NCBI GenBank assembly: GCA_905339215.1
Contig: CAJPFN010000009.1
Coordinates: 1-64,000, forward strand
Direction of reading: 5' to 3'
Source: Rhizobiaceae bacterium
GTDB lineage: Bacteria; Pseudomonadota; Alphaproteobacteria; Rhizobiales; Rhizobiaceae
DNA length: 64,000 nt
Part shown: positions 1-8,943 of the stretch, one piece after another
How positions within the stretch are numbered: the stretch's first letter is position 1
Layout of the letters: each line of letters starts with the position of its first letter
Made by a program: the position numbers and the translations under genes
The notes under the pieces: generated by a model
The model's input: the letters and a program-made list of their open reading frames with translations, nothing else
The model's database searches: none
Told to the model about the DNA's origin: nothing

Positions 1-59
1 TGGACGCACTGACCGGTCGTTGACGCGTTCCCGATAGCGCTGCAGCCGCGGCGTCGGAC

Positions 60-136
60 GGTCCCGTAGCTCAGCTGGATAGAGCACCGGCCTTCTAAGC
101 CGATGGTCACAGGTTCGAATCCTGTCGGGATCGCCA
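60..136 (+). tRNA. tRNA-Arg (anticodon TCT)
   Basis: The 77 bases fold as a tRNA. The acceptor strand GGTCCCG (60-66) pairs with CGGGATC (126-132), the T arm is 109-125, and the anticodon loop 92-98 carries TCT at 94-96, which reads the Arg codon AGA. The discriminator is G and CCA is encoded (134-136). The outermost anticodon-stem pair is a C87/A103 mismatch; the other four pairs are G-C. Confidence 0.95.
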
Positions 137-465
137 TAATATTCAATGAGATAGAAGTCATTTCTACCGTCGCCCGGGACATCGCGAATTCGCCCGCCGA
201 CGCCGCTGGGGCATTGCTGGTCGCGCGGCGCGCGTCGCTTTCGCGTCCCGCCATGTTGGGATCCGTGCACGTCCGCGCCCGATCGTGACGTTTTCGGCCG
301 GCTTACCGTCCGTGGCGATGGCAATAAACGCACATTGTCGGCAAAATTCATCGACCGTTAATTGCTTTGTATGCAAAATGCATTCTCGCGGCATCGCTGC
401 CGTTCAACCCGCGGTTCGGGCGCTTTTTTTTCCTCGCGCCTCGCCGCCACAATTCGGGAGTTACC
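137..465. other. gene-free stretch after tRNA-Arg with a small inverted repeat and T tract
   Basis: No convincing gene is seen in these 329 bases. There is a short inverted repeat ATGCA-AAA-TGCAT at 371-383. A weak GC hairpin (CCCG 408-411 / CGGG 417-420) is followed by eight Ts (424-431). The latter could end transcription or act as a leader attenuator for the small gene that starts at 466. Neither role can be shown from sequence. Confidence 0.35.
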
Positions 466-786
466 ATGGCCGAGCCGTCTCCGATCGCAACCTCCGCTGC
501 CGACGGCGCCGCGCCATCCGCGGCCGTCCGCTTCGATCGCGACGCGCTGGAAACGCTCGGCAGGATGATCGACACATTTGTCCTGGCAACCGTCGAGACG
601 CTCTGCGCTGCCGATGCGGCCGCGCCGGGACTGCGCAACTCGCCGGTCCACAAGAGCCGGGTCGCCAAGGTCATGGCCGACCTGGAAGATGTCGAGGCGG
701 CCGTCGTCAAGCTGAGGGCGATGTGGGCAGCGGAGGCGGCCAGTCCGCCCCCGGCACCCGCCGTGGACAGCCGTTCCGCGGCGTGA
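466..786 (+). CDS. small hypothetical protein (106 aa)
   Basis: Unrecognised. The start at 466 was chosen because CGGGAG (455-460) sits at ribosome-binding distance; the open frame upstream has no comparable signal. The product is rich in Ala and Pro at both ends. Its central part (about residues 20-85) looks amphipathic and helical, without a signal peptide or membrane segment. It lies alone between tRNA-Arg and the convergent metC-type gene, only 22 bases away. Alternatives are a spurious frame in GC-rich DNA, but codon positions are GC-biased as in real genes here. Confidence 0.5.
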   Translation: MAEPSPIATSAADGAAPSAAVRFDRDALETLGRMIDTFVLATVETLCAADAAAPGLRNSPVHKSRVAKVMADLEDVEAAVVKLRAMWAAEAASPPPAPAVDSRSAA

Positions 787-808
787 CCGGCGGAAGAGGT
801 CGTTCTTC

Positions 809-1978
809 CTAGAGCTTCGCCGCCGCCAGCCCGCGCTCGATGTCGGCCTTGAGGTCGACGACGTCTTCCAGGCCGATCTGCAGGCGGATCACCGGCCCTT
901 CCTTCGGTCCTTTCGCGATGGTCCGGTCGCCGAGGTGGACGTGGACCGCCAGGCTCTCGTAGCCGCCCCAGGAATAGCCGAGGCCGAAGACCGTGAGCGC
1001 GTCGAGGAAGGCATACGCCTCCTTCTGCCCGCCGCCGTCGAGCACGATCGAGAAGATGCCGCTCGAGCCGTTGAAGTCGCGCCGCCACAGCGCATGGCCC
1101 GGGTCGCTTTCCAGTGCCGGGTGCATCACGCGGGCGACGCCTGGCTTTCCTTCCAGCCACTGGGCGATCTCCAGCGCGCTCTTGCGATGATGTTCGAGCC
1201 TGACCCCCATCGTGCGCAGGCCGCGCAGCACCTGGTAGACGTCGTCGGGCGCCGCGCAGCAGCCCATGGTGATGAAGGTCTCGTGCAGCCTTGCCCAGCA
1301 GGCCTCGTTGGCCGAGACGGTCCCGAGCAGCACGTCCGAATGGCCGGCCGGATACTTCGTCGCGGCATGGATCGACACGTCGACGCCGAAGTCGAGTGCC
1401 CTGAAGTAGAGCGGGGTGGCCCACGTGTTGTCCATCATGACGACGGCGGCGGCGGCGTGCGCCGCAGCGGCGATCGCCGGGATGTCCTGCATCTCGAACG
1501 TGTTCGAGCCCGGCGACTCGGTGAAGACGACCTTCGTGTTCGGCTTCATCAGCGCGGCGATGCCCGCCCCGACATGCGGGTCGTAATACTCCACCTCGAC
1601 GCCCAGCCGCTTCAGCATCGTGTTGGCGAAGTTGCGCGTCGGCGCATAGACGCTGTCGACGATCAGCACGTGGTCGCCGGCCGAGAGGAAGGCGAGCAGC
1701 GGGATGGTGACGGCGGCGAGCCCGGACGGCACCAGGATCGTGCCGGCGGAACCCTCCAGTGCGTCGATCGCCGCGCACAGCGCATCGGTTGTCGGGGTGC
1801 CCCGCGTGCCGTAAGTGTATTTCTGGCTCCGCCCGGCCATGGTGGCAGCATCGGGGAACAGAACCGTCGAGGCGTGCACCACGGGCGGATTGACAAAGCC
1901 GAAATAGGCGTGTGGATCGTTGCCCGAATGGGCAAGCCGCGTGTTGATGCCCCAGTTCTCGTCGCTGTGCTTTGCCAT
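809..1978 (-). CDS. metC: cystathionine beta-lyase / PLP-dependent Cys-Met metabolism enzyme
   Basis: A 389-aa fold-type I PLP enzyme of the Cys/Met metabolism family. Cystathionine beta-lyase cleaves cystathionine to homocysteine, pyruvate and ammonia in methionine synthesis. The PLP lysine lies in SIHAATKYPAGH, and the phosphate-binding and substrate regions (YGTRGTPTT, LVPSGLAA) are conserved. Length is normal for the family. The start MAKHSDENW is favoured although the frame stays open upstream. That start codon overlaps an ATG on the opposite strand (1977), so divergent promoters must share very little space. Its position beside aapJQMP is common in rhizobia. A gamma-lyase activity cannot be excluded from sequence. 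Confidence 0.85.
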   Translation of the reverse strand: MAKHSDENWGINTRLAHSGNDPHAYFGFVNPPVVHASTVLFPDAATMAGRSQKYTYGTRGTPTTDALCAAIDALEGSAGTILVPSGLAAVTIPLLAFLSAGDHVLIVDSVYAPTRNFANTMLKRLGVEVEYYDPHVGAGIAALMKPNTKVVFTESPGSNTFEMQDIPAIAAAAHAAAAVVMMDNTWATPLYFRALDFGVDVSIHAATKYPAGHSDVLLGTVSANEACWARLHETFITMGCCAAPDDVYQVLRGLRTMGVRLEHHRKSALEIAQWLEGKPGVARVMHPALESDPGHALWRRDFNGSSGIFSIVLDGGGQKEAYAFLDALTVFGLGYSWGGYESLAVHVHLGDRTIAKGPKEGPVIRLQIGLEDVVDLKADIERGLAAAKL

Positions 1979-2099
1979 GGAATCCGAACCACTTCCGAAA
2001 GACGCTACGCATAAGGGCGAGCCGCGCGCTCCGCAACCCGTAGGCGATGTCGCGGTCTCGCGCACCGGGCGCAGCCTCCGCGGACGCTTCGGCGAGACG

Positions 2100-2846
2100 A
2101 TGGCGACCGCCCATCGCCGCGTGCGCCGCCCCCGCTTCCATCGTCCCGAACCGGTCTGGCCGCGGCGGTTCGACCGGCTGCTGCTGCTCGGACTGCTGTG
2201 CATCGCCGGACTGAGCATGTTCGACGCTGCGGCGATACAGTTCGTCCGCGGCGGCGACACCCTTCTGCTCTCCGCGATGCGCGCCATCACCGACATCGGC
2301 GAGTCACAATGGTATCTCGTGCCCGCGGCGCTGCTCTTCCTCGGCGCGGCGTTCCTCGACTGGCGGGCGGTGGGCTTCCGCGGCCGCCGCCGGCTGCTGC
2401 TCCTTTTCGGCCAGGCCGGCTTCGTCTTCGCCGCCGTGGCCTTGTCGGGGCTGCTCGCCAACCTCGTCAAGATCGTCGTCGGGCGCGCCCGGCCGGTGTT
2501 GTTCGACGAGTTCGGGCCGCACCATTTCGAGCCGTTCTCGGTCGGCTACGCCTATGCCAGCTTTCCCTCGGGACATGCGACCACGGTCGGCGCCGTCACG
2601 GCACTTCTTGTCCTCTGGTTTCCGCGCTACGCGGCGCTGTGGGCGCTGATCGGCATCTTCCTCGTGGCGACGCGGGTCGCCGCGACGGCGCACTATCCGT
2701 CCGACATCGCCGGCGGCTTCCTGTTCGGCCTGGGCTTCACCGTGCTTGCCGCGCGCTTCCTCGCCCGCCGCGGCGTGGCTTTTCGCTTCGAACGCGGAAA
2801 AATCCTCCCGATCGTCGTCGGCCGTCCGATAGCAAGGCGCAGGTAG
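2100..2846 (+). CDS. PAP2-family phosphatase, integral membrane
   Basis: A 248-aa membrane protein with the three type-2 phosphatidic acid phosphatase motifs. They are K-x6-RP (KIVVGRARP), PSGH (SFPSGHATT) and R-x5-H-x3-D (TRVAATAHYPSD). About five or six hydrophobic segments are visible. It probably dephosphorylates a lipid phosphate or pyrophosphate at the periplasmic face; the substrate is unknown. The frame is open from 1920 and an in-frame ATG at 1977 exists. I chose 2100 because an earlier start would remove all space for the divergent metC promoter and would add an Arg/Pro-rich tail unlike the family. The start is uncertain. Confidence 0.8.
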   Translation: MATAHRRVRRPRFHRPEPVWPRRFDRLLLLGLLCIAGLSMFDAAAIQFVRGGDTLLLSAMRAITDIGESQWYLVPAALLFLGAAFLDWRAVGFRGRRRLLLLFGQAGFVFAAVALSGLLANLVKIVVGRARPVLFDEFGPHHFEPFSVGYAYASFPSGHATTVGAVTALLVLWFPRYAALWALIGIFLVATRVAATAHYPSDIAGGFLFGLGFTVLAARFLARRGVAFRFERGKILPIVVGRPIARRR

Positions 2847-3110
2847 ATCTTCGCTTTTCGCGAAACGCCCGACCGTTTCCGCGCGCCGCGGCGCAATCCT
2901 GTTCCCCGGCCGGCCGTGGCCGGCCGGACGCACGCGGCCATTCGTACTTGACCCGAAACGAATAATCGCCTTCGATACAACCCGTGAACGGGATCGAGGG
3001 CCATCGCGTCGATGACGACGCGGCTCCGGAAATGGGCCGGAGTGCCGATGCCTTCGCACGGGACGACAGGGCTGGCCCCTGACAACAACAGAAGAAAAGG
3101 GTTTGTGGGT

Positions 3111-4139
3111 ATGAAAAACGTTCTGACTGGTATGCTGGGCGTTGCCGCGCTGGCGCTGACCGCATCGGTCGCCTCCGCCGGTACGCTCGACGACGTCAAG
3201 GCCAAGGGCTTCGTGCAATGCGGCGTCAACACCGGCCTCGCCGGCTTTGCCGCGCCGAACGACAAGGGCGAGTGGTCGGGCTTCGACGTCGACTACTGCA
3301 AGGCGCTGGCCGCCGCGATCTTCGGCGACGCGAGCAAGGTGAAATACACGCCGACGACCGCGAAGGAGCGCTTCACCGCGCTGCAGTCGGGCGAGGTCGA
3401 CGTGCTGATCCGCAACACCACCTGGACGCTCAGCCGCGACACCGCGCTCGGCTTCAATTTCGCCGGCGTCAACTATTATGACGGCCAGGGCTTCATGATC
3501 AACGCCAAGCATCTGGCGGGTGTGAACTCTGCCCTGCAGCTCTCCGGCGCCTCGGTCTGTGTGCAGACCGGCACGACCACCGAGCTGAACCTTGCCGACT
3601 TCTTCAAGACGAACAAGATGGAATACAATCCGGTCGTCTTCGAGAAGCCCGAGGAGGTCAACGCCGCCTACGATTCCGGCCGTTGCGACGTCTATACCAC
3701 CGACCAGTCGGGCCTCTACGCGATCCGCCTGACGCTCGCCGCGCCGGACGACCACGTCGTGCTGCCGGAGATCATCTCCAAGGAGCCGCTCGGACCGGCC
3801 GTCCGCCAGGGCGACGACCAGTGGTTCGATATCGTCAAGTGGGTCCACAATGCGTTGCTGACGGCCGAGGAGCTCGGCATCACCCAGGCCAATGTCGACG
3901 AGATGAAGGCCAATGGCGGTCCCGAGGTGAAGCGCGTGCTCGGCCAGGAAGCCGACAGCAAGCTCGCCGCCGACCTCGGCCTGTCGAACGAGTGGGTGGT
4001 CAACATCGTCAAGGCGGTCGGCAACTACGGCGAGGTCTTCGAGCGCAACATCGGCTCGGGCAGCCCGTTGAAGATCGCCCGCGGCATCAACGCCCAGTGG
4101 TCGAAAGGCGGCCTGCAGTACTCGCCCCCGATCCGCTAA
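3111..4139 (+). CDS. aapJ: general L-amino acid ABC transporter, periplasmic binding protein
   Basis: A 342-aa solute-binding protein of the polar amino-acid family. It begins with a cleavable signal peptide (hydrophobic core LTGMLGVAALALTA, likely cut after SVASA). It delivers a wide range of L-amino acids in the periplasm to the AapQM permease. A purine-rich ribosome-binding site (GAAGAAAAGG, 3091-3100) lies upstream of the chosen ATG; the frame is open further upstream but lacks such a signal. It heads the aapJQMP operon. A perfect hairpin after its stop probably keeps its transcript more abundant than those of the downstream genes. Confidence 0.95.
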   Translation: MKNVLTGMLGVAALALTASVASAGTLDDVKAKGFVQCGVNTGLAGFAAPNDKGEWSGFDVDYCKALAAAIFGDASKVKYTPTTAKERFTALQSGEVDVLIRNTTWTLSRDTALGFNFAGVNYYDGQGFMINAKHLAGVNSALQLSGASVCVQTGTTTELNLADFFKTNKMEYNPVVFEKPEEVNAAYDSGRCDVYTTDQSGLYAIRLTLAAPDDHVVLPEIISKEPLGPAVRQGDDQWFDIVKWVHNALLTAEELGITQANVDEMKANGGPEVKRVLGQEADSKLAADLGLSNEWVVNIVKAVGNYGEVFERNIGSGSPLKIARGINAQWSKGGLQYSPPIR

Positions 4140-4153
4140 TCGCGGCTTAGCGA

Positions 4154-4184
4154 ACGGAAGGCGGATTCCCCGCCTTCCGTTTTC
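4154..4184 (+). terminator. intercistronic hairpin between aapJ and aapQ
   Basis: ACGGAAGGCGG (4154-4164) pairs perfectly with CCGCCTTCCGT (4170-4180) around a 5-base loop, followed by TTTT overlapping the stem end (4180-4183). Such 11-bp hairpins after binding-protein genes act as partial terminators or 3' mRNA stabilisers, which fits the higher binding-protein demand. aapQ starts 16 bases later, so read-through is expected. Confidence 0.75.
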
Positions 4185-4199
4185 GTCGAAGGGGAACCC

Positions 4200-5390
4200 A
4201 TGGCATCGCAGGAAGCACTCCGCAACGACGAGGCCGCGCGGGTCTCGGTGTTCAACGACCCGAAGGTTCGAGGCTTGGTCTATCAGGCCGTGGTCTTCAT
4301 CCTCCTTGTGGTCTTCGTCTATTGGATCGTCGGTAACACGATTGAAAACCTGAAGCGGGCGAACATCGCCTCGGGCTTCGGTTTCCTCAGCGGTCGCGCC
4401 GGCTTCGACGTCGGCCAGAACCTGATCGAATTCAGTTCCGATTCGTCCTTCGCCCGGGCGCTGGTGGTCGGCCTGCTCAACACGCTGCTGGTGGCCGTCA
4501 CCGGCATCATCACCGCTTCGGTCGTCGGCTTCCTCGTCGGCATCGGGCGGCTGTCGCGCAACTGGCTGATCCAGAAGATCTGCACGGTCTACGTCGAATT
4601 GTTCCGCAACATTCCGCCGCTGCTCGTCATCTTCTTCTGGTATCTCGGCGTGCTGTCGGTCCTGCCGGTGCCGCGGGACAGCATCGGCCTGCCGTTCGGG
4701 AGCTATCTCAACAGCCGCGGCCTCTACCTGCCGAAGATGGTCTGGGCGGAAGGCGCCTGGCTGGTCGGGGTCGCCTTCGTCGTCGCCGTCGCGCTGTCCT
4801 TCTTCGTCGCGCGGCGGGCTCGTGCCCGCCAGATGGCGACCGGCCAGCAGTTTCCGGTCCTGTGGACCTCGCTCGGCCTGCTCGTCGGCCTGCCGCTGCT
4901 CGCCTTCGTCGTCACTGGCTTCCCGCTGAGCTTCGACTTCCCGCAGCAGTCGACGTTCAACCTGACCGGCGGCCTGCAGATCAAGCCGGAGTTCATCGCG
5001 CTCTATCTGGCGCTGTCGTTCTATACCGCGTCGTTCATCGCCGAGATCGTCCGGGCCGGCATCCTCGGCGTCGCCAAGGGCCAGTCCGAAGCGTCGTTCG
5101 CCCTCGGCTTGCGGCCGGGCCAGGCGCTGCGCCTCGTCGTCATTCCGCAGGCCTTGCGCATCATCATCCCGCCGCTGACCAGCCAGTACCTCAACCTGAC
5201 CAAGAACTCCTCGCTGGCGGTGGCCGTGGGCTACGCCGACCTGGTCGCCATCGGCGGCACGATCCTCAACCAGACCGGGCAGTCGATCGAGATCGTGGCG
5301 ATCTGGATGGTGGTCTATCTCGGGCTGAGCCTGCTCACCTCCGTCTTCATGAACTGGTTCAACGCGCGCATGGCGCTGGTGGAGCGCTGA
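4200..5390 (+). CDS. aapQ: general L-amino acid ABC transporter, permease AapQ
   Basis: A 396-aa inner-membrane permease of the His/Glu/Gln/Arg family with a long N-terminal extension, as is usual for AapQ. About eight hydrophobic segments are seen. The EAA loop is recognisable near the C-terminus ([12 protein letters not shown]...[12 protein letters not shown]), where the ATPase AapP docks. It forms the channel with AapM. A GGGG ribosome-binding site precedes ATG 4200. One base separates its stop from the ATG of aapM, which indicates translational coupling. Confidence 0.93.
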   Translation: MASQEALRNDEAARVSVFNDPKVRGLVYQAVVFILLVVFVYWIVGNTIENLKRANIASGFGFLSGRAGFDVGQNLIEFSSDSSFARALVVGLLNTLLVAVTGIITASVVGFLVGIGRLSRNWLIQKICTVYVELFRNIPPLLVIFFWYLGVLSVLPVPRDSIGLPFGSYLNSRGLYLPKMVWAEGAWLVGVAFVVAVALSFFVARRARARQMATGQQFPVLWTSLGLLVGLPLLAFVVTGFPLSFDFPQQSTFNLTGGLQIKPEFIALYLALSFYTASFIAEIVRAGILGVAKGQSEASFALGLRPGQALRLVVIPQALRIIIPPLTSQYLNLTKNSSLAVAVGYADLVAIGGTILNQTGQSIEIVAIWMVVYLGLSLLTSVFMNWFNARMALVER

Positions 5391-5391
5391 G

Positions 5392-6549
5392 ATGGCCGTC
5401 ACCGATTTCTCCTATGTGCGCACGGAAATGTCGCCGGCCGAAAAGCCGCCGCACGGCGCGCGCGGGCTCGCCGCCTGGCTGAAGAAGAACCTGTTCGCCT
5501 CGACGGGCGACACGATCCTGACGGTGGTCGGGCTGCTGCTCGTCGCGGCGATCCTGCCGCCCTTCATCCGCTGGGCCTTCCTCGACGCAGCCTGGGTCGG
5601 CGCCGACCGGTCGGTCTGCTCCACCGTCGTTCAGGGCGGCGTCCAGCCGGAAGGCTGGTCGGGTGCCTGCTGGCCTTTCGTCAAGGCCAAGTTCGAGCTG
5701 TTCATGTTCGGCCGCTACCCGATCGACGAGCGCTGGCGCGTCATTCTGGTCGGCGTCATGTTCGTCGCGCTGCTCGTTCCGCTGCTGATGCCGCGGGCGC
5801 CGCGCAAGGGCCTCAACGCGCTGCTGTTCTTCATCGTCTTCCCGGTCGTCGCCTTCGTCCTGCTGGTCGGCGGCTGGTTCGGGCTGGAGCATGTCGAGAC
5901 CTCGCTGTGGGGCGGCCTGCTGGTCACGCTGGTCATTTCTTACGTCGGCATCTCGGTGTCGCTGCCGCTCGGCGTGCTCTTGGCGCTCGGCCGGCGCTCG
6001 AAGCTGCCGGTCTTGAAGATGCTGTCCGTCATCTTCATTGAGGCGGTGCGCGGCGTGCCGCTCGTCACTGTGCTGTTCATGGCGAGCGTCATGCTGCCGC
6101 TGTTCCTGCCGCCGGGCACGACCTTCGACAAGCTGCTCAGGGCCTTGATCGGCGTTGCGCTGTTCGCCTCGGCCTACATGGCGGAGGTGATCCGCGGCGG
6201 ACTGCAGGCGATTCCCAAGGGGCAGTACGAGGGCGCCGATTCGCTCGGCCTCGGCTATTGGCAGAAAATGGGTCTGATCGTCCTTCCGCAGGCGCTGAAG
6301 CTCGTCATTCCCGGTATCGTCAATACCTTCATCGGCCTGTTCAAGGACACCAGCCTGGTCTCCATCATCGGCATGTTCGACCTGCTCGGCATCGTCCGTC
6401 AGGCTTTCTCCGACACCAACTGGGCGTCGCCGCAAACGCCGATGACCGGTCTCGTCTTTGCCGGCTTCATCTTCTGGATCTTCTGTTTCGGCATGTCGCG
6501 CTACTCGATCTACACCGAGAAGCGGCTGGACACCGGACACCGCAAATGA
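5392..6549 (+). CDS. aapM: general L-amino acid ABC transporter, permease AapM
   Basis: The second permease of the Aap system (385 aa). It has an N-terminal cytoplasmic segment, a first membrane helix, a periplasmic domain with cysteines, and then the conserved C-terminal transport domain. The EAA motif region reads [20 protein letters not shown]. It pairs with AapQ in the inner membrane. The start is 2 bases after the aapQ stop, and a ribosome-binding site (GGAGCG) lies inside the end of aapQ. No irregularities were seen. Confidence 0.93.
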   Translation: MAVTDFSYVRTEMSPAEKPPHGARGLAAWLKKNLFASTGDTILTVVGLLLVAAILPPFIRWAFLDAAWVGADRSVCSTVVQGGVQPEGWSGACWPFVKAKFELFMFGRYPIDERWRVILVGVMFVALLVPLLMPRAPRKGLNALLFFIVFPVVAFVLLVGGWFGLEHVETSLWGGLLVTLVISYVGISVSLPLGVLLALGRRSKLPVLKMLSVIFIEAVRGVPLVTVLFMASVMLPLFLPPGTTFDKLLRALIGVALFASAYMAEVIRGGLQAIPKGQYEGADSLGLGYWQKMGLIVLPQALKLVIPGIVNTFIGLFKDTSLVSIIGMFDLLGIVRQAFSDTNWASPQTPMTGLVFAGFIFWIFCFGMSRYSIYTEKRLDTGHRK

Positions 6550-6585
6550 GCCTGAACGCAGGCCACGCATAAAAGGGGAACAACG

Positions 6586-7389
<804 letters not shown>

Positions 7390-7399
7390 GTCTGGCGTC

Positions 7400-7426
7400 G
7401 GGCGGGCCGCATGCAGCCGCCCGCCC
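7400..7426 (+). terminator. GC hairpin downstream of aapP
   Basis: GGGCGGGC (7400-7407) is complementary to GCCCGCCC (7419-7426) with an 11-base loop. No T tract follows, so it may be a transcript stabiliser or Rho-assisted end rather than a classic terminator. The next gene (7443) is on the same strand and may be read through. Confidence 0.5.
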
Positions 7427-7442
7427 GGGCACGGGGACGGTG

Positions 7443-8108
7443 ATGGCCAGGACGATGCGCCGCCTCGGCGCCGCGCTTCTTCTGATCGCGGCGCTGGTGC
7501 TGCTTGGCGCGGCCGTTCCGCGTCCGTTGTGGCAGAGTGCGGCCGGCGGCGCGGGTGAGCGGCGCATCCTGGTGCTGACCAATCCGATCCATACCGACAT
7601 TGCGATTCCCATCGATGCGGCGGTCCGCACGCGCTTCGCCTTTCTGGAGGCGGAAGGCATGCCGACCGGCGATCCCGGCGCGCGCTGGCTGGTGTTCGGC
7701 TGGGGCGGTCGGGCGTTCTATCTGGAGACCCCGACCTGGGCCGATCTCAAGCCGCTGCCGGCGCTGAAGGCGCTGACCATCGACCGCGCGGTGATGCATG
7801 TGGACATTGCAGGCGACATCGCCGAACCGCACCCGGCGGTGGCCGGCTACGAACTCGACCAGGCCGGCTTCGACCGCCTGGTGGCGTTCATCGCGCAGAG
7901 CTTCGAGGTGGAGGGTGGACCCCCGCGCATCGTTCCCGGCGCGGGCTACGGTCCCTACGACCGCTTCTACGAGGCGCGCGGCCGCTTCAATGCGTTCGTC
8001 GGCTGCAATACCTGGACCGCGCGCGCGCTGCGCGAGGCCGGCCTGACCACGGGCTGGTGGAACCCGCTGCCGCAGTCGCTCGCCGTGTCGCTGGATCTGT
8101 TCAACTGA
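7443..8108 (+). CDS. DUF2459 / TIGR02117-type protein
   Basis: A 221-aa protein with an N-terminal hydrophobic segment (LGAALLLIAALVLLGAAVP) that anchors or exports it. Conserved features of the family are the segment LTNPIHTDIAIPID, WGGRAFYLETPTW and the late cysteine in FVGCNTWTARALREAGL. The HT...C pattern suggests a papain-like Cys/His fold acting in the periplasm, but no activity is established. ATG 7443 is preferred over the adjacent GTG 7440. It follows aapP by 53 bases and may be cotranscribed. The family assignment is from memory of its sequence pattern. Confidence 0.75.
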   Translation: MARTMRRLGAALLLIAALVLLGAAVPRPLWQSAAGGAGERRILVLTNPIHTDIAIPIDAAVRTRFAFLEAEGMPTGDPGARWLVFGWGGRAFYLETPTWADLKPLPALKALTIDRAVMHVDIAGDIAEPHPAVAGYELDQAGFDRLVAFIAQSFEVEGGPPRIVPGAGYGPYDRFYEARGRFNAFVGCNTWTARALREAGLTTGWWNPLPQSLAVSLDLFN

Positions 8109-8139
8109 CGGAGCGGGGACGGACCGAGGCGGTCCCGCG

Positions 8140-8260
8140 TCAGGGACCCGGCGCCTTCCAGCCGTAGAGCCGGTCGAGGTCGGTGCCTTGTCGCGGGCAG
8201 CACCATGTCGCGCGCCGCTTGCCCGTGGATGACGAAGCGCGACGTGAAGCGCCTCCAGCC
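8140..8260 (-). pseudogene. decayed C-terminal fragment of an FAD-dependent monooxygenase
   Basis: Read on the minus strand, codons ending at the stop 8142-8140 give TDLDRLYGWKAPGP. This closely resembles the end of the intact monooxygenase encoded at 8944-10155 (SLDWLYGWKAPEG). Just upstream, in another frame, GQAARDMVLPA matches the GGAVAFARDRILAI region, so a frameshift near 8191 separates them. Eighteen bases are identical between 8149-8166 and 8953-8970. The rest of the gene is gone. Nothing else recognisable lies in 8109-8412. Confidence 0.6.
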
Positions 8261-8412
8261 GGCCCGTTCGGGCGTCGGAAATGCGGGGACAAAATTCGTC
8301 GTCCGCTTCAACGGAATCAACGTCTTCCGCGATTTCTGCTCGATCTGCCCGCGGTTTTATCCCCCTCCCGAAAGACCCGCCGTAGAATCGCGGCGGCAAA
8401 GGGAGGCCCGAC

Positions 8413-8838
8413 ATGGAGGGTGCTTCGCAGGACAGGGGGACGTTCAAGGGCATCGCAGCGACGCCTCTCGCGCTCGCACTCCTTGCCGAACGCGCCGCCG
8501 GCCACTCCTTTCCCGTCCGCTTCATCGTCCTTGCCATCCTGCGGCGCGCGGAATCCGTGGCCAGCGCCTTCGTCACGACGGCGACCGGCGCCGACTGTCT
8601 CGCCGAACCGCCGGCCATGCACTACGGCGTGGTCGATGCCGAACGCCTCGCGCTGCGCCTGCGCATGCTCGCCGCCGTGCTCGGCGTGCTGGCCGACGCG
8701 GCCGGCGATTCCGATGACCGTTCCCACGAGGCTGCCTACTGGTCGCACCGCCCCGGCGACGCGCCACTTCGGCCGGTGCTCCTCGTCGTCCGGCTTCCCG
8801 TTAGGCGCCGGCCGCCCCGGCCTCACGACACGTCGTAA
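8413..8838 (+). CDS. small hypothetical protein (141 aa)
   Basis: Unrecognised. The start ATG 8413 is preceded by AAAGGGAGG (8399-8407), a good ribosome-binding site. The central part (residues 40-100) has a regular helical pattern with a run LRLRMLAAVLGVLADAAG; the last 25 residues are Arg/Pro-rich and may be a read-through of weakly constrained sequence. No signal peptide or catalytic motif is visible. It lies between a dead monooxygenase fragment and the 3' end of an intact monooxygenase on the opposite strand. It could be a real narrow-distribution gene or a chance frame. Confidence 0.4.
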   Translation: MEGASQDRGTFKGIAATPLALALLAERAAGHSFPVRFIVLAILRRAESVASAFVTTATGADCLAEPPAMHYGVVDAERLALRLRMLAAVLGVLADAAGDSDDRSHEAAYWSHRPGDAPLRPVLLVVRLPVRRRPPRPHDTS

Positions 8839-8943
8839 CGGTCAGCGCCAGGCGACCAGATCCCGAATCCGCGATCGCGCCATGCCCTTCAGGGCACGAA
8901 CGCGCTTGTCTACACGGAACGGCGCTGCCGTCTCTGCCTCCCC

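Noticed and set aside
1979-2099. SAM-responsive leader (SAM-II type) for metC
   Set aside because: The space is too small and no pseudoknot-like conserved block was seen.
2304-5402. Very long minus-strand open frame opposite the PAP2, aapJ and aapQ genes
   Set aside because: It is a shadow of three well-supported genes; GC-rich codons leave the opposite frame free of stops, and its translation is Asp/Arg/Gly-rich with no family pattern.
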